Shown: positions 9,141-18,291 of the stretch, piece after piece
Position numbering within the stretch: position 1 is the stretch's first letter
Layout of the letters: every line of letters starts with the position of its first letter
Assembly (NCBI GenBank): GCA_023426005.1
Contig: JAFABO010000152.1
Coordinates: forward strand, 1-55,174
Direction of reading: 5' to 3'
Source of the DNA: Bacillota bacterium
GTDB lineage: Bacteria > Bacillota > Clostridia > Acetivibrionales > DSM-1351
DNA: 55,174 nt
Translations under genes and position numbers: made by a program
The notes under the pieces: model-generated
Told to the model about the DNA's origin: nothing
What the model saw: only the letters and a program-made list of their open reading frames with translations
Databases searched by the model: none

Positions 9141-9695
9141 CTAAAGAATAATTGCCAAAAATTTAGCCTGCTTGCCGTTTAAGGCTTTCATGCCGTGATT
9201 TGCAGAGGAATCAAAATACACAGAATCCCCTTCCTCCAATACCAATTCATGCCCGTTGATTATTATTTTTAAAGTTCCTTCTATAACATAATTGAATTCC
9301 TGGCCTTTATGTGAATTAAAGTGAACAGGAAAACTGTCGTCTTCTGGTGCAACGGTGACAATAAACGGTTCAGCCTTCTTGCCTATAAAGTTGTTGGCGA
9401 GACTCTGGTATTTATAATCCTCTCTTCTTTCAACATTGGCGCCTTTTCCCTTTCTGACCACCTGATAGGTGTGCAGTTTGGGATTATCACCGGTTAGAAT
9501 GGCAGACAGCTCAACATTGAATCTGTTGGCTATCTGGTAGAGAAAGCTGACAGGAATATCGGTATTTCCACTTTCGTACTCAAGATAAATTTCTTCTGAA
9601 ATATTAAGCTCAGCTGCAAGACTTTGGGCCGATATAGCCGAAATGTCACGCAGTTCCTTTATTCGGGATGCAATAAGCTTGATTTGTTCAGACAT
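9141..9695 (-). CDS. XRE-family regulator with C-terminal cupin domain
   Basis: 184 residues. Residues 5-62 form a lambda-repressor-like helix-turn-helix (ELRDISAISAQSLAAELNIS). Residues 108-183 form a cupin_2 barrel with a GQEFNYVIEG motif and a GDSVYFDSSANHG motif. This HTH-cupin architecture is common in regulators of metabolic genes, with the cupin as ligand sensor. It is the first gene of a two-gene minus-strand operon with the acyl-CoA synthetase and is divergent from the chemoreceptor gene. Auto-regulation through sites in the 323-base divergent region is plausible; a palindrome at 9820-9840 is a candidate site. Confidence 0.9.
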   Translation of the reverse strand: MSEQIKLIASRIKELRDISAISAQSLAAELNISEEIYLEYESGNTDIPVSFLYQIANRFNVELSAILTGDNPKLHTYQVVRKGKGANVERREDYKYQSLANNFIGKKAEPFIVTVAPEDDSFPVHFNSHKGQEFNYVIEGTLKIIINGHELVLEEGDSVYFDSSANHGMKALNGKQAKFLAIIL

Positions 9696-9754
9696 TTAAT
9701 CACCTTCCCATATATGTATAATTAGCGATTTATTTTCTATAAACATAGCATATT

Positions 9755-9783
9755 TTATTAAACGGTGTATATATTGTAAGCAA
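9755..9783 (-). promoter_or_regulatory. Candidate sigma-A promoter of the XRE-cupin/synthetase operon
   Basis: On the minus strand TTGCTT (9783-9778) and TAATAA (9760-9755) are separated by 17 bases and lie about 60 bases before the start codon. Both hexamers match four of six positions, in an AT-rich context. Confidence 0.4.
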
Positions 9784-9819
9784 CCTTTTTTTTATACATT
9801 TTTAATGTTTTCTGCTCTG

Positions 9820-9840
9820 TTTATACAAATAATGTATAAA
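9820..9840. promoter_or_regulatory. Palindromic operator candidate
   Basis: TTTATACA (9820-9827), spacer AATAA, TGTATAAA (9833-9840): a perfect 8-base inverted repeat in the divergent region. A further TTTATACA half-site lies at about 9791-9798. It is placed to serve the XRE-cupin regulator, but the bound protein is unknown. Confidence 0.5.
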
Positions 9841-10018
9841 ATATCAAAAAGCATTAAAAGAAAAGTTGAAATCTAGAAAAATCATAAAAGTGAGTATGGA
9901 TATTATCGACACAATATGATAGTATAAAAGAAAAAGTTACTAGTATTACCAAAGTTTCCGAAATTTCTTGGAATTCCAAAATTACTAAAATACTAAAATA
10001 CTGGGGGCGCGAGAGACT

Positions 10019-11263
10019 ATGTCTATCAGTAAAAAGATAATATTAATTGTTGTGGGCTGCATACTGATTGTGGGCGGCGGAGTCACAGCACATGAGCTTT
10101 TAGATTTTCCGATTCTGCTTGTAGGAGTGGTTTTGGGTGTATTTGTAATCAGTGTAGGTACCTGGCTCACATTTTCATTGACGATTCCAATAAAGGTTCT
10201 TCTGAAAGTGGTAGAGAGAACTGCCAATTTTGATTTGTCACATGATAAAAGCTATGACAGGATAAAGGGCAGAAGGGATGAAATGGGGCTGCTGGCAAGA
10301 AACCTTGCATCCATGAGAGGCTCTTTAAGAGAGATGCTGGGTCTCATGCTGGATTCCTCCAAAAACATAATGGATAATTCCCAGGAGGTCCAAAAGCTAT
10401 CCCAGGAATTAAGAGATAAAACAAATGATACGCTTGAGACTACCGAACGTATTTCTGCTTCAATGGAGGAATCGGCTGCAACAACCCATCAGATAAATTT
10501 TGATACACAGGAAATCCTGCAAAATGTAAATCTGATTTCACAAAATTCCGAATCCGGTGCCGATTCTGCAAATCTGATAAGTGAAAAGGCCAGTGAGATA
10601 AAGGAAAGTGCTGTGAAGTCGGCTGAAAACGCCAGCAATGTTTACGAAGATGTCAAGCAGCAGCTCAAAACAGCCATGGATAAGGCAAAGGCCGTTTCCC
10701 AGATAGAATTGCTTGCCCAGGCCATATTGCAAATTACTGAGCAGACAAATCTGCTTTCTCTCAATGCAGCCATAGAAGCGGCAAGGGCAGGGGAGGCAGG
10801 CAAGGGATTTGCTGTTGTGGCCGATGAAATCAGAAAGTTGGCCGACCAATCCTCAAAAACAGCGGCGGATATAAAAAATATTGTGAAGACAGTAAACGAG
10901 TCGGTGGGCGCACTTACAGACAGTGCAGGTGTTCTTCTGGATTTCGTTGATCAGGACGTTCTTTCGGATTATAGAAAACTGATAGAAACAGGTGAACAAT
11001 ATTATTCCGATTCAGCCCGTTTCAGCTCAATGATGAATGAATTCAATGAATCCTCAAAAGCCATGAACAAGTCTATTTCCAATATAGTTGACGCGCTTGA
11101 ACAGGTAACGGCAAGTGTAAATGAGAGCGCCGACGGGATAGAGACAATTACGGTGAAAACGGCTGAAGTTGCCGATCAGTTTAAAAATGTTGAGAACTCA
11201 ACCCACAACAGTCTGGACTTCTCAAAGAAGCTGGAGAATCAGGTAAGGAAATTTACTCTGTAA
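10019..11263 (+). CDS. Methyl-accepting chemotaxis protein without periplasmic sensor domain
   Basis: 414 residues. Two membrane helices (about 7-25 and 31-56) are separated by only a few residues, so there is no extracellular ligand domain. A HAMP segment follows (about 57-110), then a coiled-coil signalling domain ending at the C-terminus. The highly conserved hairpin tip is present (QTNLLSLNAAIEAARAGEAG, then GFAVVADEIRKLA) at about residues 239-275, so it should couple to CheA/CheW. Input may come from the membrane, the HAMP domain or a partner. The ATG follows a weak GGGGGCG site. No chemotaxis or flagellar genes are nearby. It ends at a bidirectional terminator. Confidence 0.93.
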   Translation: MSISKKIILIVVGCILIVGGGVTAHELLDFPILLVGVVLGVFVISVGTWLTFSLTIPIKVLLKVVERTANFDLSHDKSYDRIKGRRDEMGLLARNLASMRGSLREMLGLMLDSSKNIMDNSQEVQKLSQELRDKTNDTLETTERISASMEESAATTHQINFDTQEILQNVNLISQNSESGADSANLISEKASEIKESAVKSAENASNVYEDVKQQLKTAMDKAKAVSQIELLAQAILQITEQTNLLSLNAAIEAARAGEAGKGFAVVADEIRKLADQSSKTAADIKNIVKTVNESVGALTDSAGVLLDFVDQDVLSDYRKLIETGEQYYSDSARFSSMMNEFNESSKAMNKSISNIVDALEQVTASVNESADGIETITVKTAEVADQFKNVENSTHNSLDFSKKLENQVRKFTL

Positions 11264-11301
11264 AGGATTTATTTTAAAAAAATTAAAAGTCAATAGATAA
11301 G

Positions 11302-11328
11302 AAAAAGTCGGCTGCCGCCGACTTTTTT
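11302..11328. terminator. Bidirectional terminator between MCP and ABC operon
   Basis: AAAAAGTCGGC (11302-11312) pairs perfectly with GCCGACTTTTT (11317-11327) around a four-base loop. It has T tracts on both strands and lies between convergent genes. Confidence 0.92.
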
Positions 11329-11369
11329 AAGTTATTCTCGAAATTTATTTTACATACACCTGCATGCGC

Positions 11370-12773
11370 CTATTCTGACTTGATGGCTTCCAGTGCGCTG
11401 AGTTTCATAGCCCTTCTTGCAGGAGAAAAGCCTGAAACAATTCCGATCAATACTGCAAAAAGGATTGATAACAGCGCCAGCCAGGGCGGAATAACCGATA
11501 TCTTTGAACCGCCGCTATTCATGCCCATTCCCATGCCCATTCCCATCATGCCGCCGCCGCCACCTGAGTTCATAATACTTCTCCCGACGGTATTTAAAAC
11601 CAGGGAAGCAAGATAACTCAGCAGGACACCGACGCAGCCCCCAAAAAATCCAATAACACCGGCTTCCAGAAGAAACAGCTGCCGGATATTGTTCATCTTG
11701 CAGCCCAAAACCTTCATAACACCTATTTCACGGGTTCTTTCATAGATTGACATTATCATGGTATTGGTAATACCGAGGGCTGAAATGAGAAGCGAAATTG
11801 CACCTATGCCTCCCAATACCAGTTGGATGGTCTGGGCCTGTTTCTGCATGGGCTTTCTCATATCGGCAAGGCTGTTTGTGCCATATCCCATTTCATCTAT
11901 TTCTTTCTGGATCCGGTCCACATCCTTCATTTCGTTAACCATGACCATAAGCCTTTCAAAGCCTTTGGAAGTATCGGTGCTGGGCATGCCCCAATAATTG
12001 TCCTGTTTCCCGTTCTGCGATTTTGCATTATCCTTCATAAGCTTTTGGAGGTAGTTGTAATCCATGAAGATATATCCGTCTTTTTGCCAATCGTTAGTGA
12101 CGGACAATAGGCCTACTCCCTTGACTTTATATAGTTTGGGCGGTTTTTCAGAGGTTTCCGAACCGCCGATTCCCTCCTGACGCCGCTTTTCTCCGTAACT
12201 CATATCAAAGGTCACTTCCAGCTTGTCTGTCAGTACGTCAACAGGCGGCTTTGAGCTTGGACCCATCATACCATATCTTGTTTTAGGATTATAGAAATAC
12301 TGCGGTATATTGCCTCCGACCAGGATTTTATCGGTATCGCCCTCTTGAAGCAATCTTCCCTGTTCAACCGGATAATCGAAATTCTCGATGGTCCTGGCAT
12401 CTATACCCATAACAGATACATAGGCCATATATTTGCCTGACACCAGCTTCATATTGCCTTCCACAACCGGTGTCACACCTCTTATGCCTTTTATTGCACT
12501 TATTTTTGATATGGCGATGCTGTCAAGCACAATTTCCTTTGGCGGTCCCCCGGCATTATCAGGAGAGTTTCTGTACTTTGTCACATTAATTATATTCAAA
12601 TTGCCCATCTGCTTCAGCTGCTCTTCGAAGTTTTCATTCATGCCGATACCCAGGGATACCATTACAACAATTGCTGCCGTTCCGATTACAACGCCCAGTA
12701 CGGTCAATATGGTTCTGGTTTTTCTTCTGAACAGATTTTTCAAGCCCATGGATATAATATCAAAGCTCCTCAT
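11370..12773 (-). CDS. MacB/FtsX-type ABC transporter permease
   Basis: 467 residues with the MacB topology: one N-terminal membrane helix (about 21-41), a large extracellular MacB_PCD domain (about 45-310), then three C-terminal FtsX helices (about 318-345, 370-395 and 435-458). Between the last two lies an unusual Gly/Met-rich loop (about 402-419, GGGGGMMGMGMGMGMNSGG) that should face outside. The gene overlaps the end of the CARDB protein gene by 14 bases and is the last of three (ATPase, CARDB protein, permease). GAAAGGA sits about 12 bases before the ATG. Such permeases work as mechanotransmitters for export or lipoprotein handling rather than as import channels. The substrate is unknown. 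Confidence 0.9.
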   Translation of the reverse strand: MRSFDIISMGLKNLFRRKTRTILTVLGVVIGTAAIVVMVSLGIGMNENFEEQLKQMGNLNIINVTKYRNSPDNAGGPPKEIVLDSIAISKISAIKGIRGVTPVVEGNMKLVSGKYMAYVSVMGIDARTIENFDYPVEQGRLLQEGDTDKILVGGNIPQYFYNPKTRYGMMGPSSKPPVDVLTDKLEVTFDMSYGEKRRQEGIGGSETSEKPPKLYKVKGVGLLSVTNDWQKDGYIFMDYNYLQKLMKDNAKSQNGKQDNYWGMPSTDTSKGFERLMVMVNEMKDVDRIQKEIDEMGYGTNSLADMRKPMQKQAQTIQLVLGGIGAISLLISALGITNTMIMSIYERTREIGVMKVLGCKMNNIRQLFLLEAGVIGFFGGCVGVLLSYLASLVLNTVGRSIMNSGGGGGMMGMGMGMGMNSGGSKISVIPPWLALLSILFAVLIGIVSGFSPARRAMKLSALEAIKSE

Positions 12774-15141
12774 CGAACAATAGTTCCTTTCTCCTTCTTA
12801 TTTTTCTCCGAACCAGAAGAATTACTGTTACCGTAACTGCAAGCAAGCCTGTACCTGATGCAATGTATGCCCATAGAGGAAATTTCTTTCCGCCCTCCAG
12901 GGGCATTGAACCATCGCCGGGCATAGGGGGAGGAGCCGGCATTTCTGAGGCATTTAACGATATTTCCTTTTTGACCTCTTGCGGGTTTCCTTCTGCGTCC
13001 TCATAGGAAAATATGACAAACCCTTTTACCGGGCCTGCCGCCTCCGGGGTTATTACACCGTCAAAGGAATCGGTCTTGCCGGGTTCAAAATTCCCGACGA
13101 AATAGCTCGTGCCTTCAACTTTAAAATCGCCTTCAAGCTTGACCAACAGGTTATATAATGTGGATTTGCCCATATTATAAAAACTTACGTTTATGGGAAC
13201 GGGATTGCCGATAAATGCTTCGGGAGGAAAACTGAAATCTCCTATTACAAGTCTTGGTGCCTGTGTAAGGGGAATTCCCACAATGTCTTTAGTCGTATAA
13301 GGATTTCCCTTATCGTCCTCATAGTCATAATTTACACTGATTGTATACTGCTTTGGCGGCGCATCCGATTTGGATGAAAAACTGATTTGTTTTTTAATAT
13401 TCTTTTTTGGAGAAATATTGTCTATGTAAAAAGAATTTGAATTAACCGTAGAAAAAGTACCGTCATCGGAATTAAGAGTGATCTTAACATTTTTTATTGA
13501 TGATGATTTACTTGTGTTCAATATTGACAAATCCAGAGTAAAGGGCTGTCCTGCCTTAATAGTATTAGGAGTGATACTGTAGCTGTCAATTATTAACCTC
13601 GGTACGGTCTTTCCGGTCGGATTTTCCACATAGAATCCCACATATTGCATTACAGTCTGTTTGGAAGCCGCATCTGCGGAGGGTACATCATATTCCACAT
13701 TCAGTGCAACAGCGTAATTTTTTGTTACGGCTTCATCAGAAATAAACAGCTGGAACTGAACATTTTTTGTTTCTCCTTTTTTCAGTGTAGGAATGATTAT
13801 AGTATTTTGTGTTCTTGGAATTATTTCCTTATCTGCGGTAACCGTTACTTTTACATTTCGTGCATCTTCAGTTCCGGTATTCACAACATCAAAGGCCACC
13901 AGCGCGTTTTCTCCCGGAGAGAGCGCCGAAGTGGGGCAAACAATGTTCTTCAGTTCGACTATTGTCTGGGCATCCTGTCCCTGTACATTGATAAAGAAAT
14001 CAATCTCTTCGGAGTGGCTTTCACCGTCAGGATATGAATAGTCGAGCTTTATTTTCAGATTATAGGCACCGGCTTCTATTTTTTTTGATGCCGAAAGATT
14101 ATAGGTTAGTGTTGTCGTATCGTATCCGTATATGCTTGAACGGGTTTGCTTGCTTGTGGTTCCCAGGATGCTGACACCGTCGTTTTTCAGGCCCAACAGT
14201 GTAGCCGAAACGTTTTTTGCAGTCAGCTGACCTTCGTTTTCAAGAGTGATATCCAGCTGGAAGTCCTCTCCGGGTTTGACAGGTGAAGGGTTTGTTGTGA
14301 CGGACTTAAGGCTCAGTTTTGGAAGAGCGTTTCCTTCCAGTGTTTTTATATAACCGGTTTCAGTGGTACTGTAATAATCATTATATGTATTGTAAAATTG
14401 GATGTTAAATTTAATGGGGTATGTCTTTGCTGCTGCTCCGGGAGTGATGCTGAAGGTGAATTTTACCTCTGCGGTCTCATTTGGGAGCATTGAGTCGACG
14501 GTTTGAGACAGATTCATTGATTCTATCTCAATTGGAATAGAACCATCCAATACGGGGGATACGGTTACTTTTTTGGCCACATACTGTCCTGAGTTTTTTA
14601 TGGGCAGTGTATAGGTAATTTGATGTCCCGCCTGTCCCGACGGTATGGAGGAGTTGCCGGAAATTACTATTTTGGGTGCTTTTTTAGTGGTATCTTCCGG
14701 AACTGAGGTTGAAGTATCGGGTATGGCCTGCGATATGTTGATAAAATCGGACAAATTGTATTCAACACCGTTGATTTTATAATAAATGTTAACTTCCAGT
14801 CTTTTTGAGCCTCCGTTAAAGACGAAGGTTGTGTCATCGGTTTTAAAATTTGATCCATCGGATATTGCTGTCAGTGTCGATCCTCCGTCCTTCAGGGAAA
14901 AGGATGAACCGGTAATTTCAATATAATCTACCGCAGCATTTGGGGTGTTTTTTTTGATATGAAGAATTATATTGAACGTATCGCCGTCTGTGAGTGTTGA
15001 AGAATTGGATTTGTTATAGCTGTAACCGCTCAAAACCACATCCTTTACCTCGGCATTCACAGGGGCAACCCTAAATAAAATATTTGATAGTACTATCAGG
15101 CATATCAGCAGAATGGAAATATGTTTTTTTACTGTTCTCAT
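12760..15141 (-). CDS. Exported membrane-anchored protein with CARDB/NEW3-like repeats
   Basis: 793 residues with a signal peptide (cleavage likely after residue 30, VNA). The ectodomain has about five Ig-like CARDB/NEW3 repeats, each marked by a PGxxFxLDIxLxNxGxxxAKNV-type pattern, near residues 170, 290, 408, 525 and 635. A Pro-rich linker with a methionine (APPPMPGDGSMP), one membrane helix (about 757-778) and a basic stop-transfer sequence follow, so the mass faces outward. It resembles COG1361 S-layer-like proteins. Its place between the ATPase and permease genes suggests it replaces the periplasmic adaptor of MacAB-type systems as a cell-surface partner (inference). Confidence 0.85.
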   Translation of the reverse strand: MRTVKKHISILLICLIVLSNILFRVAPVNAEVKDVVLSGYSYNKSNSSTLTDGDTFNIILHIKKNTPNAAVDYIEITGSSFSLKDGGSTLTAISDGSNFKTDDTTFVFNGGSKRLEVNIYYKINGVEYNLSDFINISQAIPDTSTSVPEDTTKKAPKIVISGNSSIPSGQAGHQITYTLPIKNSGQYVAKKVTVSPVLDGSIPIEIESMNLSQTVDSMLPNETAEVKFTFSITPGAAAKTYPIKFNIQFYNTYNDYYSTTETGYIKTLEGNALPKLSLKSVTTNPSPVKPGEDFQLDITLENEGQLTAKNVSATLLGLKNDGVSILGTTSKQTRSSIYGYDTTTLTYNLSASKKIEAGAYNLKIKLDYSYPDGESHSEEIDFFINVQGQDAQTIVELKNIVCPTSALSPGENALVAFDVVNTGTEDARNVKVTVTADKEIIPRTQNTIIIPTLKKGETKNVQFQLFISDEAVTKNYAVALNVEYDVPSADAASKQTVMQYVGFYVENPTGKTVPRLIIDSYSITPNTIKAGQPFTLDLSILNTSKSSSIKNVKITLNSDDGTFSTVNSNSFYIDNISPKKNIKKQISFSSKSDAPPKQYTISVNYDYEDDKGNPYTTKDIVGIPLTQAPRLVIGDFSFPPEAFIGNPVPINVSFYNMGKSTLYNLLVKLEGDFKVEGTSYFVGNFEPGKTDSFDGVITPEAAGPVKGFVIFSYEDAEGNPQEVKKEISLNASEMPAPPPMPGDGSMPLEGGKKFPLWAYIASGTGLLAVTVTVILLVRRKIRRRKELLFDEEL

Positions 15142-15182
15142 AAGTTTGTCCTCCAGGCTACACTTTGGTGTTCTTAATAAAT

Positions 15183-15902
15183 TTATTTTTGTACATTCAA
15201 AGAAGGGGTTTTGAGTTCCACTTTTTCAATATTGCCGTCAAGAATATGTATGATCTTGTCGGCGTAACCGGCAATATTTATATCATGTGTAACTATTATC
15301 AAAGTTTGATTATTTTTCTTGGCAATTCCGGTGATCAGATCCATAACCTCCACGGTGGTTTTTGAATCAAGATTTCCTGTGGGTTCGTCGGCGAAAACTA
15401 TTTCCGGATTGCCTACGAAAGCTCTTGCAATACCAACCCTTTGCTGCTGGCCGCCGCTCATCTGTGACGGCTTTCTGTTGCTGTGGGACTTGAGCCCGAC
15501 AGAGCTCAGCATCTGCTTGGATTTCTTGTCCCTTATCCAACGAGGTATACCCTTAAAGGCCAGCGGCAGTCCGACGTTTTCCAAAGCTGTCAGGTTTGGA
15601 AGCAAATTGTAGGACTGAAAAACAAAACCAATATATTTTTGACGAAAAAGCACAAGTCTTTTTTCGTCTAATTTCTCAACATGTGTATTTTTTATTATGA
15701 TTTCACCTCTGGTCGGCTTTTCAAGCCCGGCCATGAGATTCAACAGCGTGGATTTTCCCGAACCCGAAGTTCCAAGCAGGCAGCATATTTCACCCTTGCC
15801 TATGGAAAGATCAATACTTTCAAGTGCTATAACCTTTTCATTACCAACTCTGTATACTTTGCGGATTCCTTTTACTTCGATGATATTCTCCAAATAATTC
15901 AT
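15183..15902 (-). CDS. ABC transporter ATP-binding protein (MacB/LolD type)
   Basis: 239 residues with every ATPase motif intact: Walker A GTSGSGKST (44-52), Q-loop Q96, signature MSGGQ (148-152), Walker B IVFADEP with catalytic E173, and the switch histidine in IIVTHD. It is closest to the MacB/LolD/FtsE group that pairs with FtsX-fold permeases. It is the first gene of the minus-strand operon ATPase, CARDB protein, permease, and lies 41 bases before the CARDB gene. AGGAGG is seven bases before the ATG on the minus strand. It should power conformational cycling of the permease encoded at 11370-12773. Confidence 0.94.
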   Translation of the reverse strand: MNYLENIIEVKGIRKVYRVGNEKVIALESIDLSIGKGEICCLLGTSGSGKSTLLNLMAGLEKPTRGEIIIKNTHVEKLDEKRLVLFRQKYIGFVFQSYNLLPNLTALENVGLPLAFKGIPRWIRDKKSKQMLSSVGLKSHSNRKPSQMSGGQQQRVGIARAFVGNPEIVFADEPTGNLDSKTTVEVMDLITGIAKKNNQTLIIVTHDINIAGYADKIIHILDGNIEKVELKTPSLNVQK

Positions 15903-16115
15903 TCCTCCTTTGCCTGAATTTTCCTAACTATATTTAGACGAACAAATAATAATAAAGGTTCCCAATAATGTAAAAATTTTTTTTACATATATTGTACTTA
16001 AATGGCGAAATTTGGGTGACTATTTCCCAACTTTATTATATAATATTCTTGTAAAAAAAGTAGTGGGTGTATTTCTTAAGTTTTTCTTAATTGATGAGAA
16101 AGCGGGCGGGATACT

Positions 16116-17165
16116 ATGGAAAAAATATATGTCGGAGTTACTGAGGATATTTTGGGAAGCTATCTGGGTGAGGACGTGTACTCGGTGGGCGGCAACATGA
16201 TTGTGCCCTCAAATACCATTATTACGGATTATATTTTAAAAAAGCTTATTGACTTCAGAATTGACAAAATTTTTATCTATAATTCAAATCCTGTTCATGG
16301 GGATGACTATCTATCCAACGAGAAGTTGAACGAAGATCAAAAAAAATACATTGAGGACGTCAATATTGCCAAACTGATGCTTCAGGACCTTGCCTCGGGA
16401 AAAAAATTGGACTTCAGCAAAGCGGAGGATATATCCGAGCATATTTACAGCAAGATAAATGACTGCGGCTCTTTGATGGATTGTGTAAATTCTGTCAGAA
16501 TTGCAGATTCCTATACATATTCACATCTGGTCAATGTTTCGGTATATTCCATGCTTTTGGGCAAATGGCTGGGTTTTGGCAAAAAGCAGCTAAAGGAGAT
16601 AGTAATGGCCGGTTTGCTCCATGATTTGGGTAAAGCACGGATTCCCGAAGAAATACTGAATAAAAAGGGTGCATTATCTGATTATGAATATGAGATTATG
16701 AAAAGACATACTGTTTACGGCTATGAAATAGTAAAAGGTGTCAAAGGGATCAGTATGGATATCAAAAGAGCTGTAATAATGCATCATGAAAAAGAGGACG
16801 GCACCGGTTATCCTTTCGGTATAAAAGGAAGTCAAAAAAACTTATATTCCAAAATTGTTACTGTTTCGGATATTTTTGATGCAATAACCTCGGAAAGGGT
16901 CTACAGAGGAAGGCAGACTCCGTTTACAGCCTTTAAGGAACTTGAAAGTGTGGGTTTTGAAACCGTTGATCCCAAGATCATGATGGCCCTGTTTACAAAT
17001 ATGCCCAGCTATTATGTGGGCTCAAAGGTAAAGCTTAAAAACGGGGAAATAGGTGAAGTTGTATATGTTCCAAATCAGTGCGCATATGCTCCTTTGATCA
17101 GGGTTAATGAGGATTTTGTCGATTTCTCAAAAGAGAAAGAGGAATTGATCAAGGAGTTTTTATAA
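16116..17165 (+). CDS. HD-GYP domain protein, probable c-di-GMP phosphodiesterase
   Basis: 349 residues. The HD dyad is at 169-170 (HDLGKARIP) and the GYP motif at 231-233 (HHEKEDGTGYPFGI), with the conserved DIFDAITSERVYR segment after it, so the metal site and c-di-GMP pocket look complete. The N-terminal 100 residues have no receiver or PAS signature. A C-terminal beta domain of about 60 residues (SKVKLKNGEIGEVVYVP) resembles the tail of other clostridial HD-GYP proteins. GGGCGGG precedes the ATG. It is monocistronic and convergent with the LysR gene 17 bases away. It may lower c-di-GMP and so affect motility or pili; the Tad locus and chemoreceptor are nearby but no direct link is visible. 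Confidence 0.92.
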   Translation: MEKIYVGVTEDILGSYLGEDVYSVGGNMIVPSNTIITDYILKKLIDFRIDKIFIYNSNPVHGDDYLSNEKLNEDQKKYIEDVNIAKLMLQDLASGKKLDFSKAEDISEHIYSKINDCGSLMDCVNSVRIADSYTYSHLVNVSVYSMLLGKWLGFGKKQLKEIVMAGLLHDLGKARIPEEILNKKGALSDYEYEIMKRHTVYGYEIVKGVKGISMDIKRAVIMHHEKEDGTGYPFGIKGSQKNLYSKIVTVSDIFDAITSERVYRGRQTPFTAFKELESVGFETVDPKIMMALFTNMPSYYVGSKVKLKNGEIGEVVYVPNQCAYAPLIRVNEDFVDFSKEKEELIKEFL

Positions 17166-17182
17166 AAGCTGCAGGTATTTTA

Positions 17183-18061
17183 TCACAGCAGGATATCTAT
17201 AAATGTTTTGACTGCTTTTGAAAGCATGACATTTTTCATGGTAACTATGCCGACTTTTCTTTGCGGCAGTTCTTCCCTGGTTTTTATCTGGAACAACTGC
17301 CCGTTTTTAATATATTCAGCTGCACTGTTTTTCAAAACATAGGCAATACCCGTACCGATCAGGGCGAACTCCACCAGCAGATCAAGGCTTTCAAGTTCTA
17401 TTTCAGGGAAGCAGGCCATGCCATGCCGGGCGAAAAAAGCATCTATGGACTTCCGTGTTGAACTGTCGGGAGGAAGCATAACCAGTGGGTTATTGTTCAA
17501 TTCCTCAAGAGCTATTTTTCTGCCCTTGAGTGTGGAATATTTTTCTGAAGCAACAAAAATATCATCAACAGTTATAAATGGTATGGCCGAATATATTTCT
17601 CCGTTTACCGGAAGTGTTGAAATGACCATATCCGCCATGCCGTTTTTCAGTACCTCCAGCAGCTGAGGGGTAGTACGGTTTACTACTTTTATAGCTATAT
17701 GAGGGTACAGAAGCCCGAATTTTTTAATGTATGGCATGACAAAGTATTTGCATATGGAATCACTGACACCTATCCGTATCTCACCGGATTTCAAATCCTC
17801 CAGTTCCTGAAGTTTCGATTCTGCCGTTTTCAGAAAATTAAAAGCCTGCGATACATAGCTGAAGAGCATTTCTCCTTCCGGGGTCAATTGAATAGCTCTG
17901 GATTTTCTGAAAAAAAGTGTCACTCCCAGTTGGGTCTCCAGCTGCTTGATTGACTGACTCACTGCCGATTGTGAAATAAACAGTTTTTTTGCTGCTGACG
18001 AGAAGCTTTTATTGGAACAGCAGTGATAAAATATTTTATACAGTTCAAAGTTTATATCCAT
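17183..18061 (-). CDS. LysR-family transcriptional regulator
   Basis: 292 residues, typical length. The N-terminal winged helix-turn-helix (1-60, KNSFSSAAKKLFISQSAVSQ type) is complete and is followed by a periplasmic-binding-protein-like effector domain (about 90-290), most like CysB/CbbR-type members. The start has AGGAG six bases upstream on the minus strand. It is divergently placed from purL with 230 bases between them. LysR proteins often control the divergent gene, but purL is a housekeeping biosynthetic gene, so the arrangement may be fortuitous. The effector is unknown. Confidence 0.93.
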   Translation of the reverse strand: MDINFELYKIFYHCCSNKSFSSAAKKLFISQSAVSQSIKQLETQLGVTLFFRKSRAIQLTPEGEMLFSYVSQAFNFLKTAESKLQELEDLKSGEIRIGVSDSICKYFVMPYIKKFGLLYPHIAIKVVNRTTPQLLEVLKNGMADMVISTLPVNGEIYSAIPFITVDDIFVASEKYSTLKGRKIALEELNNNPLVMLPPDSSTRKSIDAFFARHGMACFPEIELESLDLLVEFALIGTGIAYVLKNSAAEYIKNGQLFQIKTREELPQRKVGIVTMKNVMLSKAVKTFIDILL

Positions 18062-18215
18062 AAGTACTCCTAATGCAGAATATTAATAATATTAATTTTA
18101 CTAATATATATTATCATATTATAATTTAAATATCACTTTGTTTTTACTAAAGTCAATTGCATTTACAAAGCCTTCACCTTCCAGGCAATTGTTTTTAAGC
18201 TGGCTTTCATTGTAA

Positions 18216-18244
18216 TTGATTTGATAAATATAGATTTTTAATAT
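18216..18244 (+). promoter_or_regulatory. Candidate purL promoter
   Basis: TTGATT (18216-18221) and TAATAT (18239-18244) have a 17-base spacer and lie about 48 bases before the purL ATG. A short hairpin GGCGT...ACGCC follows in the leader (about 18260-18275). No purine riboswitch is recognisable. Confidence 0.5.
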
Positions 18245-18291
18245 ATCCTGAATTTTGAAGGGCGTGATTATACGCCGGAAACGGAGCCGAC

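Noticed and set aside
18062..18291. Possible purine riboswitch or PurR box before purL
   Set aside because: The purine aptamer core is not found and no clear PurBox pair is seen; only a promoter candidate and a small hairpin are supported.
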